Program-made: the position numbers and the translations under genes
NCBI RefSeq assembly: GCF_000203815.1
Contig: NW_004457713.1
Span: 592,889 to 656,888 of the forward strand
DNA from: Cavenderia fasciculata
Lineage: Eukaryota; Evosea; Eumycetozoa; Acytosteliales; Cavenderiaceae
DNA: 64,000 nt
Direction of reading: 5' to 3'
Shown here: positions 32,926 through 44,476 of the stretch, piece after piece
Position numbering within the stretch: position 1 is the first letter of the stretch
Layout: each line of letters starts with the position of its first letter
The notes under the pieces: model-generated
Databases searched by the model: none
What the model was told of the DNA's origin: nothing
The model's input: the letters and a program-made list of their open reading frames with translations, nothing else

Positions 32926-35900
32926 TTATTTCTTTTTGTTGTTTGCTAATGGTTTTACTTGTGGTGGTTTTGAATTTGATTTTAATGGTGGGGCTTTCTT
33001 TTTTGGTTTCTCTTCCTCCTCTTCACTATTACTAAAATCTTGAGATGAGTCTGAATCCGAGTCTTCTTCACTACTTGAATTATCATCTTGAGATGAATCT
33101 TCATCCTCTTCATCGTCATCACTAATATCCATTTTGTTATTCTTTTTCGCTGGTGCTCTTTTAGCAGATGGTTTAGATTTTGGAGGTGGTGCTTTCTTTG
33201 TAGATGAGGATTTGGTATTTTTCTTTTGTTTGGACTTTGTTTCTTCTTCTTCTTCACTACTACTACTATTAATACTATTATTTTTATCATCTATTGATTC
33301 TTTTGATTGTGAATTGTTGTTATTATTATTATTATTTTGAATTAAAGATGATATTGATTGATTATCATCATCATGATGTGAATTATTATTATTATTATTA
33401 TCTTCATTATTATTATTATTAATACCATTGGGAACTTTAATTTTAAAATTAGAATCCATTTTATCATTTTGATCTAAAACCAAATTATGTTCATTTGCCA
33501 AATGTAAAACGAAAATAAATGCCATTGAAATGGGGACATCTTGTCTGACACCTCTAAGATCATCAACCAAATTTGAGAAATTATTTGTAAATTTACATGT
33601 ATCCGTTGTTGTTGTTGTTGATGTTGTTGACTCTGTTTCTTGATTTGTTTGACTAGATTCTATATCATTATCTTCAAGTTGATTATTTTCAAGGATTTCT
33701 TGTTCTTGTTCTTGTTGGGCGGTAGCTTCTTTTTTTTTATTCTTTTCAATTAAATTCCAAAGCGTTTGTTTGAGGAATTTAACATTGATGGATTTGGGAC
33801 CTCTGGCATAAGTGATACCACTTGCAAGTCTAGTATTGTTGTTGTTGTTTGGATCTAAACTATATTGACCACCAAATGCACCGATTGACATACCAGTTGC
33901 TGATACACCATTGTTGGCAATCATGTCACTGACACTACCTCCAATTCCATTTCCAACGCCACTAGAGTCACCCCAGTCTCCCAAATCATCATACACTCCA
34001 CCAACATTGTCAGCGGACCCATTGATAGTATTGTCATTGAGCATTTGCGAGCTGAGGAAATCACTCTCTCCTCCAAACCCACCTCCCATCTGGTCATTGT
34101 CAAAGTCATCTTCATCACCGTCATCTACACCACCAACATTGTCTTGTCCATCCTCTCCATCCTCGTTGTGATGTTCTCTATCTCTTTCTCTTTCTTTTTC
34201 TTTTTGGTTTGGAGGGTAAAGTGAAGCTAAAAACTCGTCACGTCGACTAAGTGGTGGGATGATCCACTTTGGTTTGTTGAATAGTCTACATAGTTGCTTA
34301 ATGTCGTATTGAATGTCGGGTGCCATGGTGGTGGTGGACCCACCAGCCTTTCTGAGCATGGCGTCAGTCAACACGGTCGAATTCTTTCCTTTGGGTGGTT
34401 CAAACATTGAGTTTGGTGGAGGTGGAGCATCAAAATCGATAAATGTATTTGATTTTTTCTTTTTGGTTGTTTTTTTCTTTTTATCTCCCGTACCACCACT
34501 CTCCAAACCACCATCATCTATTGCGTTGTTGTTTGTATTGTTATTATTTCCACCAATACTTGGTCGAGAACGTAACCTCCAACTCTTGGTAGCATTTAGA
34601 TTTCTCATGGGACCTTCGAGTACATCGTCCCAGTCATCTTGATCATCTACAATACCAACACCCATCTCTCCATACTCGGTACCATTTTTCTTTTCATCGT
34701 CGTCATCCATACCCATCTTGTTGATTGAATCTTGATTGAGATTTGAAAATATTGGATCATTTGGTACAAAGTCATCGCCACCAATACCACCACCACCAAT
34801 TTGATCATTTATATCATCATCATCAAGATGATCAAAATGATCATCAAAATGACCATCTTGAGCGGCTGCAGCAACAGCAAACTTTTCTTCTGCATCCAAA
34901 TCAATTTCACCACCTGCCATTTCATTATCCAACATTGCTGCCAATTCTTCTTCTTCTGTCATCTTTGTTTCAATCTTTTTTATACCATTATTTTGATTTT
35001 GATTCTGATTATTATTATTATTAATATCTTGATCAAAATGTTTAAATTGAATAAAACTATTAAATTGTGGACAGAGAGCAGGTGTATTCAATTTCTTGAT
35101 AATTGAAAATATATTGTTGAATGGTTGTAAATTGACTATTTTGGTATTAGGCATTTCTTCTACTTCCTGTTCTTCTTCTTTTAATGATCCATTATCTTGT
35201 GGTTGATTATGACTATCTGAACTATCAAAAATGATTTTATAATGACTATTGACTGACAATTTGTTCATGAGTAAACCGGCAACACCACCAGCATCAAATG
35301 CAGCCGATGTTTTGTGAAACAATGGATCAGTCATAAAAGTAACATCAAACTTTTTACAATTGATATTGTTGATGTTTGATTCGAGGGTACTTGCACCACT
35401 TTTCTTTTTCTTCTTGTCTTTTGTTTTGGCGATTGGGTTACCTTCTTCATCGAGTTCTTCTTCCTGATCATCTTTGCTCTGTCCCTCTCCATCTTCTCCA
35501 TCTTCGTTTGGTGGCATGTCCTTTCTCGATCTCGTCATCTCACCCCACATCCTGTAGGTATCAGTCATGACAGAATCGACACGCGACGAATAAATCTTTA
35601 TCGTAGCATCCAACATACCCGAAACTTTTTGGAAATTAGTTTCTCCTTCTTCTCCATCTCTATTATTGATTGTTTGATTTTGTATTACATCATCAATGTG
35701 ATCAATCAATTTTAATCCCCATGTATTCTTTTGATTAATTTTCTAGAATGAAAAATAAATAAATAAAAAGTAAATAAATAGAAATAGAAATAGAATAATA
35801 ATCATCAATTATTATTATTTACTTCTAATACTTACATTCTCTGTTGATAATTTAATACAATTGGAATAGATTTCAGAGATTTGTTGATTTGATAATAATG

Positions 35901-36354
35901 ATTTGGTTGTTGAAGGTGTACTTGGAATTTGAGGTCCATTTAAACTAATATTATTATTATTATTATTATTATTATTGTTTGTTAAAGATGAACTAGTTCT
36001 AGGAGGAAGGATTGATTTTCTTTTTGATTTTGGTATTGCTGATAGTTGTTGTTTAACATTTCTAATGTTATTGTTATTGTTGGATGATTCAATGTTGTCT
36101 TCTTCTTCATCTGTATTATTACCATCATCTTCTTCCTCCTCTGATGAATAATCTTTCTTTTTAGTAGCAGTTGTTGATGATGATGATGATTGTTTCTTTT
36201 TGTTGTTGTTGTTGTTGTTAACAACTACTTTATCAGTATCTTCATCTTCAAAATCTTCATTATCTAATTCTATATTGTTTGCACCACTCTTTGTATTATT
36301 ATTATTACTATCTTTTAGTGCAAATCCAACAGATAATCTTCTTTTGGTGATCAT
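32926..36354 (-). CDS. ncaph: condensin complex subunit 2 (kleisin NCAPH/Barren)
   Basis: Two exons, 36354-35836 and 35742-32926, with a 93-base phase-0 intron; 1111 residues. The N-terminal region has the Barren family start (RKSILPPR, QQISEIYSNCIKLSTEN). Across the splice it continues with the kleisin helix region INQKNTWGLKLIDHIDDV and NFQKVSGMLDATIKIYSSRV (about 174-240). The middle contains Barren segments such as FDVTFMTDPLFHKTSAAFDA, LCPQFNSFIQFKHFD and KNSTVLTDAMLRKAGG, broken by acidic and Asn-rich inserts. The C-terminal winged-helix element DVPISMAFIFVLHLANEHNL lies at about 908-928. Kleisin bridges the SMC2/SMC4 heads in condensin, which compacts mitotic chromosomes. Unusual is a further ~175-residue C-terminal tail of Asn, Ser, Glu and Lys stretches (ending KPKKKAPPLKSN...). 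Length is well above the usual 700-800 residues because of these insertions. Confidence 0.9.
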
Positions 36355-36770
36355 TCTTCTTTAAATTAAAGATATCTATATTGTCTTTTTGTGTCTATCT
36401 ATCTTGTGTCTTGTATCGTTGTTTAATTTTAATAATATATGCTCTGAGGGATGATACTGTATGGATCTTGAAAAATGGGAGGGACAATTTTTTGTTTTCT
36501 AGTAAAACTTTTTAATAAATTTTATTTATTTAATAATAGTATTAATATTTTGATACCAAAGCTTGATTTCTATCCAACGAATGAAGGATACTACTTATTA
36601 TATTTTTTAAAAATATTTTCTAATGATTCAATATTGAGAAGCTAAATTAATTTTAAATTAAAGTTTTATTTGTCTTTCTCTATGCAAATTAAAATATGCA
36701 TATGATGATCTGAAGATGCTTTCATTCATTCGATTCAAACAAATATCATAAGATCGAATCATAGATAGAT
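36355..36770. other. divergent intergenic region
   Basis: 416 A/T-rich bases between the divergent starts of ncaph and the NDUFAF3-like gene. No RNA gene or repeat recognised; presumably both promoters. Confidence 0.55.
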
Positions 36771-37859
36771 ATGTTAAAGAGTACTACGAAATCGATTAGT
36801 AATGTGTTATCATTACATTTAGTAAGCAAGACGATTTGCATATCATTGTCATCATATACAACAACATCATCATCAATCAAATACAAATATAATAATAATA
36901 ATAGCAATCATACATCATCATCGACTTCACAAATACTATCATCATCATTTTCATATCCCTCTTCTTACTGTAAAAGCAATAATAATAATATAATAACAAA
37001 GAGATACTATGCGAGTACAAAAGGATTAGATAAAGCAAATCTCTTCGAGTCGGGACAAGGAGAACAAGCAGAGAATATAACAATTGATGGATACGCAGAA
37101 CAAGGGTTCTCAGTCAACAAAGTACTTGTACCAGGATCAATCGTAGCTACACCCACTCTACTATTACTCTGGGATATTCACAGTGCTCAAGATATTACAT
37201 TGGAAAGTTTATCAATATTAAATATCATCGATCCTCAATTAGGTATGTAAAACATAACATACATACATTATGATAATGCTTATATATATTTAATGATCCT
37301 TACTTATATTTCTTTTGTTTTATTTTTAGAATTTGTAATTATTGGTACAGGTAAAGAAAGAAAAGCATTGGATGAACAATTGATAAAAGATGTACAGAAA
37401 CGATTTGGTGTAAACATTGAGACGATGGCAACGATCAATGCAATTGGAACATACAATATTTTGGTGGAAGAGGGTCGACAAGTAGGTGCTTTTCTCATCC
37501 CACTCGAACCTTGCCGTGATGCAAGACAAGACTACTTGGTCACCAAACGAGAGTACCAAGAACTCAATGAATCAGTCACTTATTCAAAACATCAAAAACA
37601 AGTAATCAGTGATCGTGCCAAACGTGATCAACCTCTCTTTTTAGTTGATATTGATGATGATGAAAATAATAGTAATGATCACTCTTCTTCTTCTTCTTCT
37701 TCTTCTTCTAAGCCATCTCACTCTAATCCGGAAAAACAATTCAAAGCAACTAAAAATATACAAGAAAAGGCTCCATCTACTAAATTAAATATGCTTGGTA
37801 AATTTATGGTATGGACTGCTGAAACTTTTGGTGGAAGAGGAGGAGATAAAAAGAAATAA
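36771..37859 (+). CDS. ndufaf3: NDUFAF3-like mitochondrial complex I assembly factor
   Basis: Two exons, 36771-37242 and 37330-37859, separated by an 87-base intron (GTATGT...TTTTTAG, phase 1); 333 residues. The first 85 residues are Ser/Thr/Asn/Lys-rich with few acidic residues, as in a mitochondrial presequence. Residues about 100-245 are the Mth938/NDUFAF3 fold: ITIDGYAEQGFSVNKVLVPG, a WDIHSAQDITLESL strand-helix, FVIIGTGKERKALDEQLIKD, FGVNIETMATINAIGTYNIL and EEGRQVGAFLIPLEP. In animals NDUFAF3 acts with NDUFAF4 in early assembly of the complex I Q-module in the mitochondrial matrix. The last 90 residues (Ser run, then Lys-rich end) are an amoeba-specific extension. The splice falls in the conserved strand and the frame is restored exactly. 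Confidence 0.85.
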
Positions 37860-38095
37860 ACCAACAACATGCAAAAAATACAACACATATTTGTATACTA
37901 CAAAACAAATACACTGCAATGGGTGTGGTAGTGGGGGTTAGGGTTAGTTCATTGAAGTCAGTCACATGTTCAAAGAGTAACATATTACACTCCGAGTTAC
38001 TAATACTCGCAACGAACAAATGGTGATGGTATAAATATCCATCGATTGATGAACAAACATTTAATCTTTTAATTATACAATTGTTATATATCAAG

Positions 38096-38481
38096 ATGAA
38101 ACTATTTAAACTATCAATAATATTATTTGTATTTTTATTCTTTTGTATCCAATTATCTGTTCAATATGATAAGGACTGTGGTATCCATGTTGGCAGTCTA
38201 TGTCCAATTAGAGAACCTGGAGATGTTGGTCCATGTATAGAAACATGTGACTTTGGTTATGGTGATAAATATAGTCAATGTGGTCAAGGAAAAGGTATGA
38301 ATTGGATATTAAATAATAATCAAAATAATAAATACAAATACAAATACAAATATTTATTTAATTAATTAATTTATTATTCATTTATTAATTAGTTTGTTGT
38401 AATACTGGATGTGGAAGAACATGTGTACAACGTAGAGAATGTGCATGGTCACCACCATTAGGTGGAAGAAGACCAAATTAA
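38096..38481 (+). CDS. small secreted WAP-like cysteine-rich protein
   Basis: Two exons, 38096-38294 and 38393-38481, with a 98-base intron (GTATGA...ATTAG, phase 1); 95 residues. Residues 1-22 form a signal peptide (KLFKLSIILFVFLFFCIQL), cleaved near SVQ. The mature part has ten cysteines. From CGIHVGSLCP through CIETCDFGYGDKYSQC to VCCNTGCGRTCV it matches the spacing of a WAP four-disulphide core, including the CC pair, which lies just after the splice. WAP proteins are often protease inhibitors or antimicrobial; which applies here is unknown. Exon 2 is only 89 bases and would be missed by a simple ORF search, which would give a protein without the CC-C-C half. There is no membrane segment. 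Confidence 0.75.
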
Positions 38482-38592
38482 GTTAATTTAAAATAAATAA
38501 ATAAATAATGTTTCTTTTTTATTAATATTTTTGATAGTCTTGCTTGGATTATAGATAATTGTTATGTTTAATTTTCATTTTATGTTACAATG

Positions 38593-40718
38593 TTACAGTG
38601 CAGCATCTGGGGATGTGAATAATGGATTTTCACCGGCACCTCTGGTATTCATTTCATAGAGTGGGTTGGCATTGACAGATGACATCTTGGTCTCCTTGTG
38701 TTCCTTCCAGTAGTCGTAACCCTTCTTGCCGGCAAAGGCAAAGAGGGCGGCGGCGGCAGCACCACCGATGGCGATACCGGCGATGGCTGCAGACGAGATG
38801 ATACCACCCTTGGCAGCATCAGAGAGACAGTTGAAGGGAGTGGGACTTCGGTTCTTGGTGATACACTCGCCAGTCTCGGCATTACAGTATGCACGCTGAC
38901 ATTCGTCGTCTTCGGCGACACAAGTCTTGGGTGTGACGAGACATCCGATAGTCTTGTTGCAGGATGGGATGTTGCAGAGATCATCGCCGATTGGACAGAC
39001 GACGGGGGTGGCAATACATCCTTTTACCTTGTCACAGGCATAGACGGTGCAGAGGTCTTCTGGATCTTGCTCGCATACTACATCGGTTGTGAAACAACCG
39101 TTGACAACGCCGTCACCGGTCAAGGTCGAGTTACAAGAGTCGATTGTACAGACATTGTCGTCGTTACAGTCGACTGCTTCGTGGAGACATCCAGTCTTGT
39201 CGGCCTTGCACGAGTCTGTGGTACAGGCATTCTCATCGTCGCAGAGGAAGGTTGGAACGCAGGTCTTGACATCGTTGACAGGTTGGCAGGTAAAAGTGTT
39301 GCATGGGGTGGATTGAGCTGCACACTTGTCGACGACGACAAGGCTACCCGACTGCGAGCAGGTCGAGCTGATACAATTGTTGTTTTCCAAGTCCTTTGGA
39401 CAACACTGGTACTCGCATTCACCGGTATTTCCATTACATGTGCCGGTCGAACCACACAATGTGGCATTGGGTGGGGTGGTACAGGTCTTGGTGATAGTCT
39501 TGCAGTCGCCAGTCGATGCGTCGCAAGTAGCCGATTGACACTTGTTGGCTGGGTTGGTTGGTGTGCATGTCTTGGCAGTGTAGGAGCATCCAGTTAAAGT
39601 GTTGCATGGTTGAGCTACATGACACTTGGATGGTGGGTTATTACATTGTACTGGGATTGGTTTGCATTGTCCTCCAACATTACCCATGTTGAAACAGAGG
39701 TCGGCAGCATCAGCAGTAGCATTGATACGTTGATGAGTACAAGCCTCCTTCCAATTGTTTGGGTTGAGACCTGGAGCATTGGCAGGTGGACATGTATCAA
39801 TAGTACAAACATCATTATCATCACAGCCATTGTTATTGAAACAACATTCACCCTTTCCATTACAAGCACCACAATAATCTGTCGATGCACAGTATGGTTC
39901 AAAATCTGTTGTAAATTTCAATGCTGATGATGATGTATGTCTTTCACAAAAATAGAAATCAAAGTCATAAATGTTTCCCTTTAAAAAAGTGAAATATAAA
40001 GTGTAAAGTAAAAAAAAAGTGTGTATTAGTATTTGTTTGTTTGTTTTTTTTTTTGGGAGTCCATTCTTTGGACTTGGTTTTTTTTTTTTTTAATATTTAC
40101 AGCAACTAAACCTAAACCATTAACATTGATTGAACCATCAACACTACCATGTACACCACCTAAATCCATTACCAACTTGTTGTTGATAAAGAGGTAGACA
40201 TCATCATCACCGAAAAAGTCGAATTTACCTTGATTCTTGTACTTGAATTGAGCATTGAATTTGAGACAGAAATGGAAGTTTTCTCTGATACCTCGTGTAT
40301 CCTTGTCGTCACGTTTGAGTTCTGGATAGACGTCCCAACCGAGATTGTTGATGGGGAAGAAAAAAGAGTTGGCATAGACGTAACCTCTGGCAGTGTCGTC
40401 GTAGACGGCTTCGAGGTCTTGGACGATTTGGATGTTGACGTCATTGGTGGCTTGGAAGAATTGTGGGAATGTTGTTGTATTGTCGTAACATTTCTTTAGA
40501 TCCGATGATTGAGAGTTGAGTACTGGAATCTTGGTGGATGGGTTAAGATTACTTTGAATCAAGCCCTTGGTCACTCCACAGTTTGGCTTCTGGAAGTTGG
40601 TGTTCTTTAGTGGATGATGATCATAAATCGTAACAGTCACTTTTATACTATCTCTTTGTGCATTGGTCAATGCAATCAATAAAATGAAAGCTGATAAAAT
40701 TGTAAATAACAATTTCAT
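38593..40718 (-). CDS. Psi-family PA14/cysteine-repeat membrane protein A
   Basis: Two exons, 40718-40101 and 39978-38593, with a 122-base phase-0 intron; 667 residues. Signal peptide 1-20. Residues about 25-225 are a PA14/fibro-slime domain (VTVTIYDHHPLKNTNFQKPN, SQSSDLKKCYDNTTTFPQFF, FFGDDDVYLFINNKLVMDLG), which continues over the splice into NIYDFDFYFCERH. Then come many slime-mould cysteine repeats (CNDDNVCTIDSCNS, CNIPSCNKTIGCLVTPKTC), a TM helix at about 597-622 (IISSAAIAGIAIGGAAAAAL) and a 44-residue tail with NPLYE and NPLFT. In D. discoideum the secreted factor PSI-1 (PsiA family) induces prespore differentiation; the family also includes type I membrane proteins like this one. A ligand-binding surface role is inferred. 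It is followed by its close paralogue in the same orientation. Confidence 0.9.
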
Positions 40719-41659
40719 CTTTGTTTTTTTTCTCTCTCTTTTAAAAAAAATAACAATAATAATATATTACAAATAAATAAATAAAGATAATAATAATAAT
40801 ATGATACAGATAGATAAAAATAAATATTTATAAATAGAGAAGAGACAGAGATAGAAATAGAAAGAAAAAATTATAGATTAAAATTAGAACAACAAAAAAT
40901 AGAGAAACAAGAAGGGTCCTCCTGAAAAAAGAAAAGGAGAGTTTTCTTCTCTTCTCTTCAATGGAGTGACAAAGAAAGGAGGATGGGTTCGTATTTCTTG
41001 CTCAGTAGCTTTCTGGCTGGCCACCCCAACATCACTATCAAGTGAAAACCAACGAGGCCTCAACCCAAAAAACTCGAGAATCGAGCCCAACGACGAGTTT
41101 CATAAAATATCTGCCATCGAGGGAGTATACTTTTTTAAAACCATGTTCGACCAACCTTTTTTTTCAATTTTTTCGTGCCATGGACGCAGTGCTGCCCTGT
41201 CTCCTGGTGGCGATACACAAACGAAGCCTAAACCAAATTTGTTTATAACTACCCTTTCAGAGAACAATCTTGGTTTCAGTTATACCTTCCTTTTCACTCT
41301 GTCTCTATTTCCCCCATCACATTTGTTTATTTTTAGTAATTAAAATAAATTTGCTCTAGTATCTAGATTGATAAGGTCTGAAATTCGTAAACTTTTACGG
41401 GTATCTTGATGAACAACAAGCAAAAAATCCTTTATTCACTGGAAAGAGAGAATCGATCAACAGATAAACAAAGATTAGATATAAATAAATATGTATATTA
41501 TATTATTATTTTTACAAGAGAGTAGTATATATAGATATAAATGATCAATTATTACTATTATTATTAATTATTTTGATTATTATTTACATTTTGATTTGAT
41601 TTAATATTTTTTTTGTACAAAAAAGAGTTGATTGGTTGTGATTTATGATTAAACTATAG
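40719..41659. other. intergenic between the Psi paralogues
   Basis: The left part is A/T-rich promoter of Psi A. Bases about 40915-41260 are clearly less A/T-rich and hold overlapping short open frames with no protein features. A 22-base inverted copy of the Psi B 3' end is at 41424-41445. The rest is A/T-rich. Confidence 0.5.
41424..41445 (+). repeat. inverted copy of the Psi B coding end
   Basis: 22 bases identical to the reverse complement of 41667-41688, the end of the Psi B coding region. In frame it codes NPLFTGK. It is likely the relic of a third Psi gene on the + strand or of an inversion breakpoint. The loop between the two arms is about 220 bases. Confidence 0.7.
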
Positions 41660-43695
41660 CTATTCTTTTCCAGTGAATAAAGGATTTTCACCAGCACCTC
41701 TAACATTATTTTCATAGAGTGGGTTGGCATTGACTGAAGTCATTTTAGAGTCTTTATGATCCTTCCAATAGTCGTAACCTTTTTTACCGGCAAATGCAGC
41801 GAGACCAAGGGCAACGGCACCTCCAATGGCGATACCGGCGATGGCTGCAGACGAGATGATACCACCCTTGGCAGCATCAGAGAGACAGTTGAATGGAGTG
41901 GGACTACGGTTCTTGGTGACACAGTCGCCAGTATCGGCATCACAGTATGCACGTTGACATTCGTCGTCTTCGGCGACACAAGTCTTGGGTGTGACGAGAC
42001 ATCCGATAGTCTTGTTGCATGATGGGATGTTGCAGAGATCATCACCGATTGGACAGACGATAGGAACAGCCACACAACTACCTACAGTTGCATCACATGT
42101 CTGGTTGGAGCACAAGTCATTTGGATCTTGTTCACAGATGATTGGAGTATGTGTGCAACCATTTGTCAACGAGTCACAAGTGTCAAGAGTACAAGCGTTA
42201 TTATCATCACATGAAATGGGTGTGTAGAGACATGTATTGTTTGGTTGACAAGTGTCGACTGTACACTTGTTACCATCGTTGCAAAGAAAAGTATCGGTAC
42301 ATGTATTGGTGACATTGTTACAGGTATACAAGTGACACTCGTTTGATTTGGCGGCACACTCGTCCACAACTGTATACTTTCCATTGGTACAGGTCGAGGT
42401 GATACAATCATTGTTGACTAGATCTGTAGGGCAGCATTGGTAGCCGCACTGACCAGTATTGGTATCACAAACACCACTTGAAGCACAGTTACTTGGACCA
42501 TCCAAACACTTTTTAATGTTTGATTCACAATTACCATTGCTAGGGTTACAAGTAAAGGTTTCACACTTGTTGTTGCTTTGTTGACATGCCCTGGGAATGT
42601 ATGAACATCCAGAATCTGGTTTACAATCTTGAGCTATATGACACTTGGATGGTGGATTATTACATTGTACTGGGATTGGTTTGCATTGTCCTCCAACATT
42701 ACCCATATTGAAACAGAGGTCGGCAGCATCAGCAGTAGCATTGATACGTTGATGAGTACAAGCCTCCTTCCAATTGTTTGGATCGAGACCTGGAGCATTG
42801 GCAGGTGGACATGTATCAATAGTACAAACATCATTATCATCACAGCCATTGTTATTGAAACAACATTCACCCTTTCCATTACAAGCACCACAATAATCGG
42901 TCGATGCACAATATGGTTTAAAATCTGTTGTAAATTTCAATGCCGATGATTTTGTGTGTCTTTCACAAAAATAGAAATCAAAATCATAAGTTTTTTTCTA
43001 AGTTGTTCAAAAAAAAAAATACATAATTATTAATTATTATTATTATTTTTCTATTTTCTATTTTTACTTTTACATACATTAATTAAACCTAAACCATTAA
43101 CATTGATTGAACCATCAACACTACTATGTACACCACCTAAATCCATTACCAACTTGTTGTCGATAAAGAGGTAGACATCATCATCACCGAAAAAGTTGAA
43201 TCTACCTTGGTCATTGTACTCGAATTGAGCATTGAATTTGAGACAGAAATGGAAGTTTTCTCTGATATCTCGTTTATCTCTGTCGTCACGTTTGAGGCCT
43301 TCGGTTAAATCCCATCCCTCATTGTTGATGGGGAAGAAATAAGAGTTTTCATAGACGTAACCCTTGATCTGGTCATCATAGGTGGCCTCGAGTGTCTTTT
43401 GGATTGGGATGTTGATGTTGGTGACGGATTGGAAGAATTGAGGGAATGTTGATGTGTTTTTGAAACAAGCCGCCAGATCTGATGATTGAGAGTTGAGTAC
43501 TGGAATCTTGGTGGATGGGTTAAGATTACTTTGAATCATGCCTGGCTTCAATCCGCAATTAGGATCTTCAAAGTTTGCATTCTTGTCTGGATGATGATCA
43601 TAAATAGTAACAATAACAGGTAATTTATCTCTTTGTCCATATGTAAATGATATTAATAATAATAATATAAAAATAAATCCAATTTTGGTATCCAT
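41660..43695 (-). CDS. Psi-family PA14/cysteine-repeat membrane protein B
   Basis: Two exons, 43695-43078 and 42997-41660, with an 80-base phase-0 intron at the same codon as in its neighbour; 651 residues. Signal peptide 1-20, PA14/fibro-slime domain about 25-225 (VIVTIYDHHPDKNANFEDPN, FFGDDDVYLFIDNKLVMDLG, then TYDFDFYFCERH), slime-mould Cys repeats to about 570, TM helix about 585-608 and a cytoplasmic tail with NPLYE and NPLFT. Exon 1 is 618 bases in both paralogues. The first ~115 residues of exon 2 and the juxtamembrane part are almost identical to Psi A, while the central Cys repeats differ strongly. Probably a surface receptor or shed factor affecting cell-type choice; inference from the family. 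Confidence 0.9.
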
Positions 43696-44476
43696 TTTTT
43701 TTTAGAAAAAAAAAAAGAAATTTAAATAAATAAATAAATAAATAAATAAAAGGTATTGATCGAATTGAATTGAACAAATAGAATAAAGTATGAATGTTGA
43801 CTATTGATTTAAAAAAAAAAAAAGGAATAACAAAAGAAATAAATAAATAAAAAAAAAAAACAAGTTGGATGGATGTGGATGGATGGGTACCGAGAGAGGT
43901 AGGAGGACACAGACACAATCACGAAACCAATACCTTAAAAATACAAAGTTCTAATAATAAATTGGTAAAGGAGGTAAAAAGTATTGTGATCCTCATTGAA
44001 TCTCGTGGGCATGCCCTTACCCCCCACGTACCGTGAGTTATTTTGCGACAATACCTCTTTACCACTCACCAAACCTTGTGTTTCGATCTCATATTACCAG
44101 CTACGAGTTTCGTGTTGTTGTTTGTGTGTCTTTTATCTTTTGATTGGTGGGAGCGAGTTATTTTAAACATTGATTGGTGGTTAGTGATTGATTGATTAAA
44201 TGAACAAACACACGATCATTCAAACAATCAAATCAATGATATGATGTTTGTTTATCTCGATCGATATGTACATATGTACAAATATATATCAAAGAGATAT
44301 ACATAATAATATACATAATAATAATAAAAAAAATAAATAAAACTAGGGGTTTGCAAAGATGAAGATGAACTACTCTGAAGTTAACCCACTTGCTCAAAGA
44401 TTTAATTTAATTTTATTTATTTTATTTTTATAATCTTACATTTGTTACCTATACTTACTTAGTCACTTTTTCAAAG
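43696..44476. other. divergent intergenic region
   Basis: Contains (AAAT)n at about 43720-43750, oligo(dA) runs, a less A/T-rich stretch at 43980-44150 and A/T-rich sequence up to the F-box gene. Both flanking genes start here. No RNA gene recognised. Confidence 0.5.

Noticed and set aside
36355-36770. Possible small RNA gene between ncaph and ndufaf3
   Set aside because: I looked for tRNA boxes and snRNA-like upstream elements and found none.
38698-39597. Plus-strand open frame of 299 residues
   Set aside because: It is the antisense shadow of the cysteine-repeat exon of Psi A. A similar but broken shadow occurs in Psi B, as expected from codon structure alone.
40884-41343. Overlapping open frames in the less A/T-rich part between the Psi genes
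   Set aside because: Frames on both strands overlap completely and none shows domains, a signal peptide or a family pattern.
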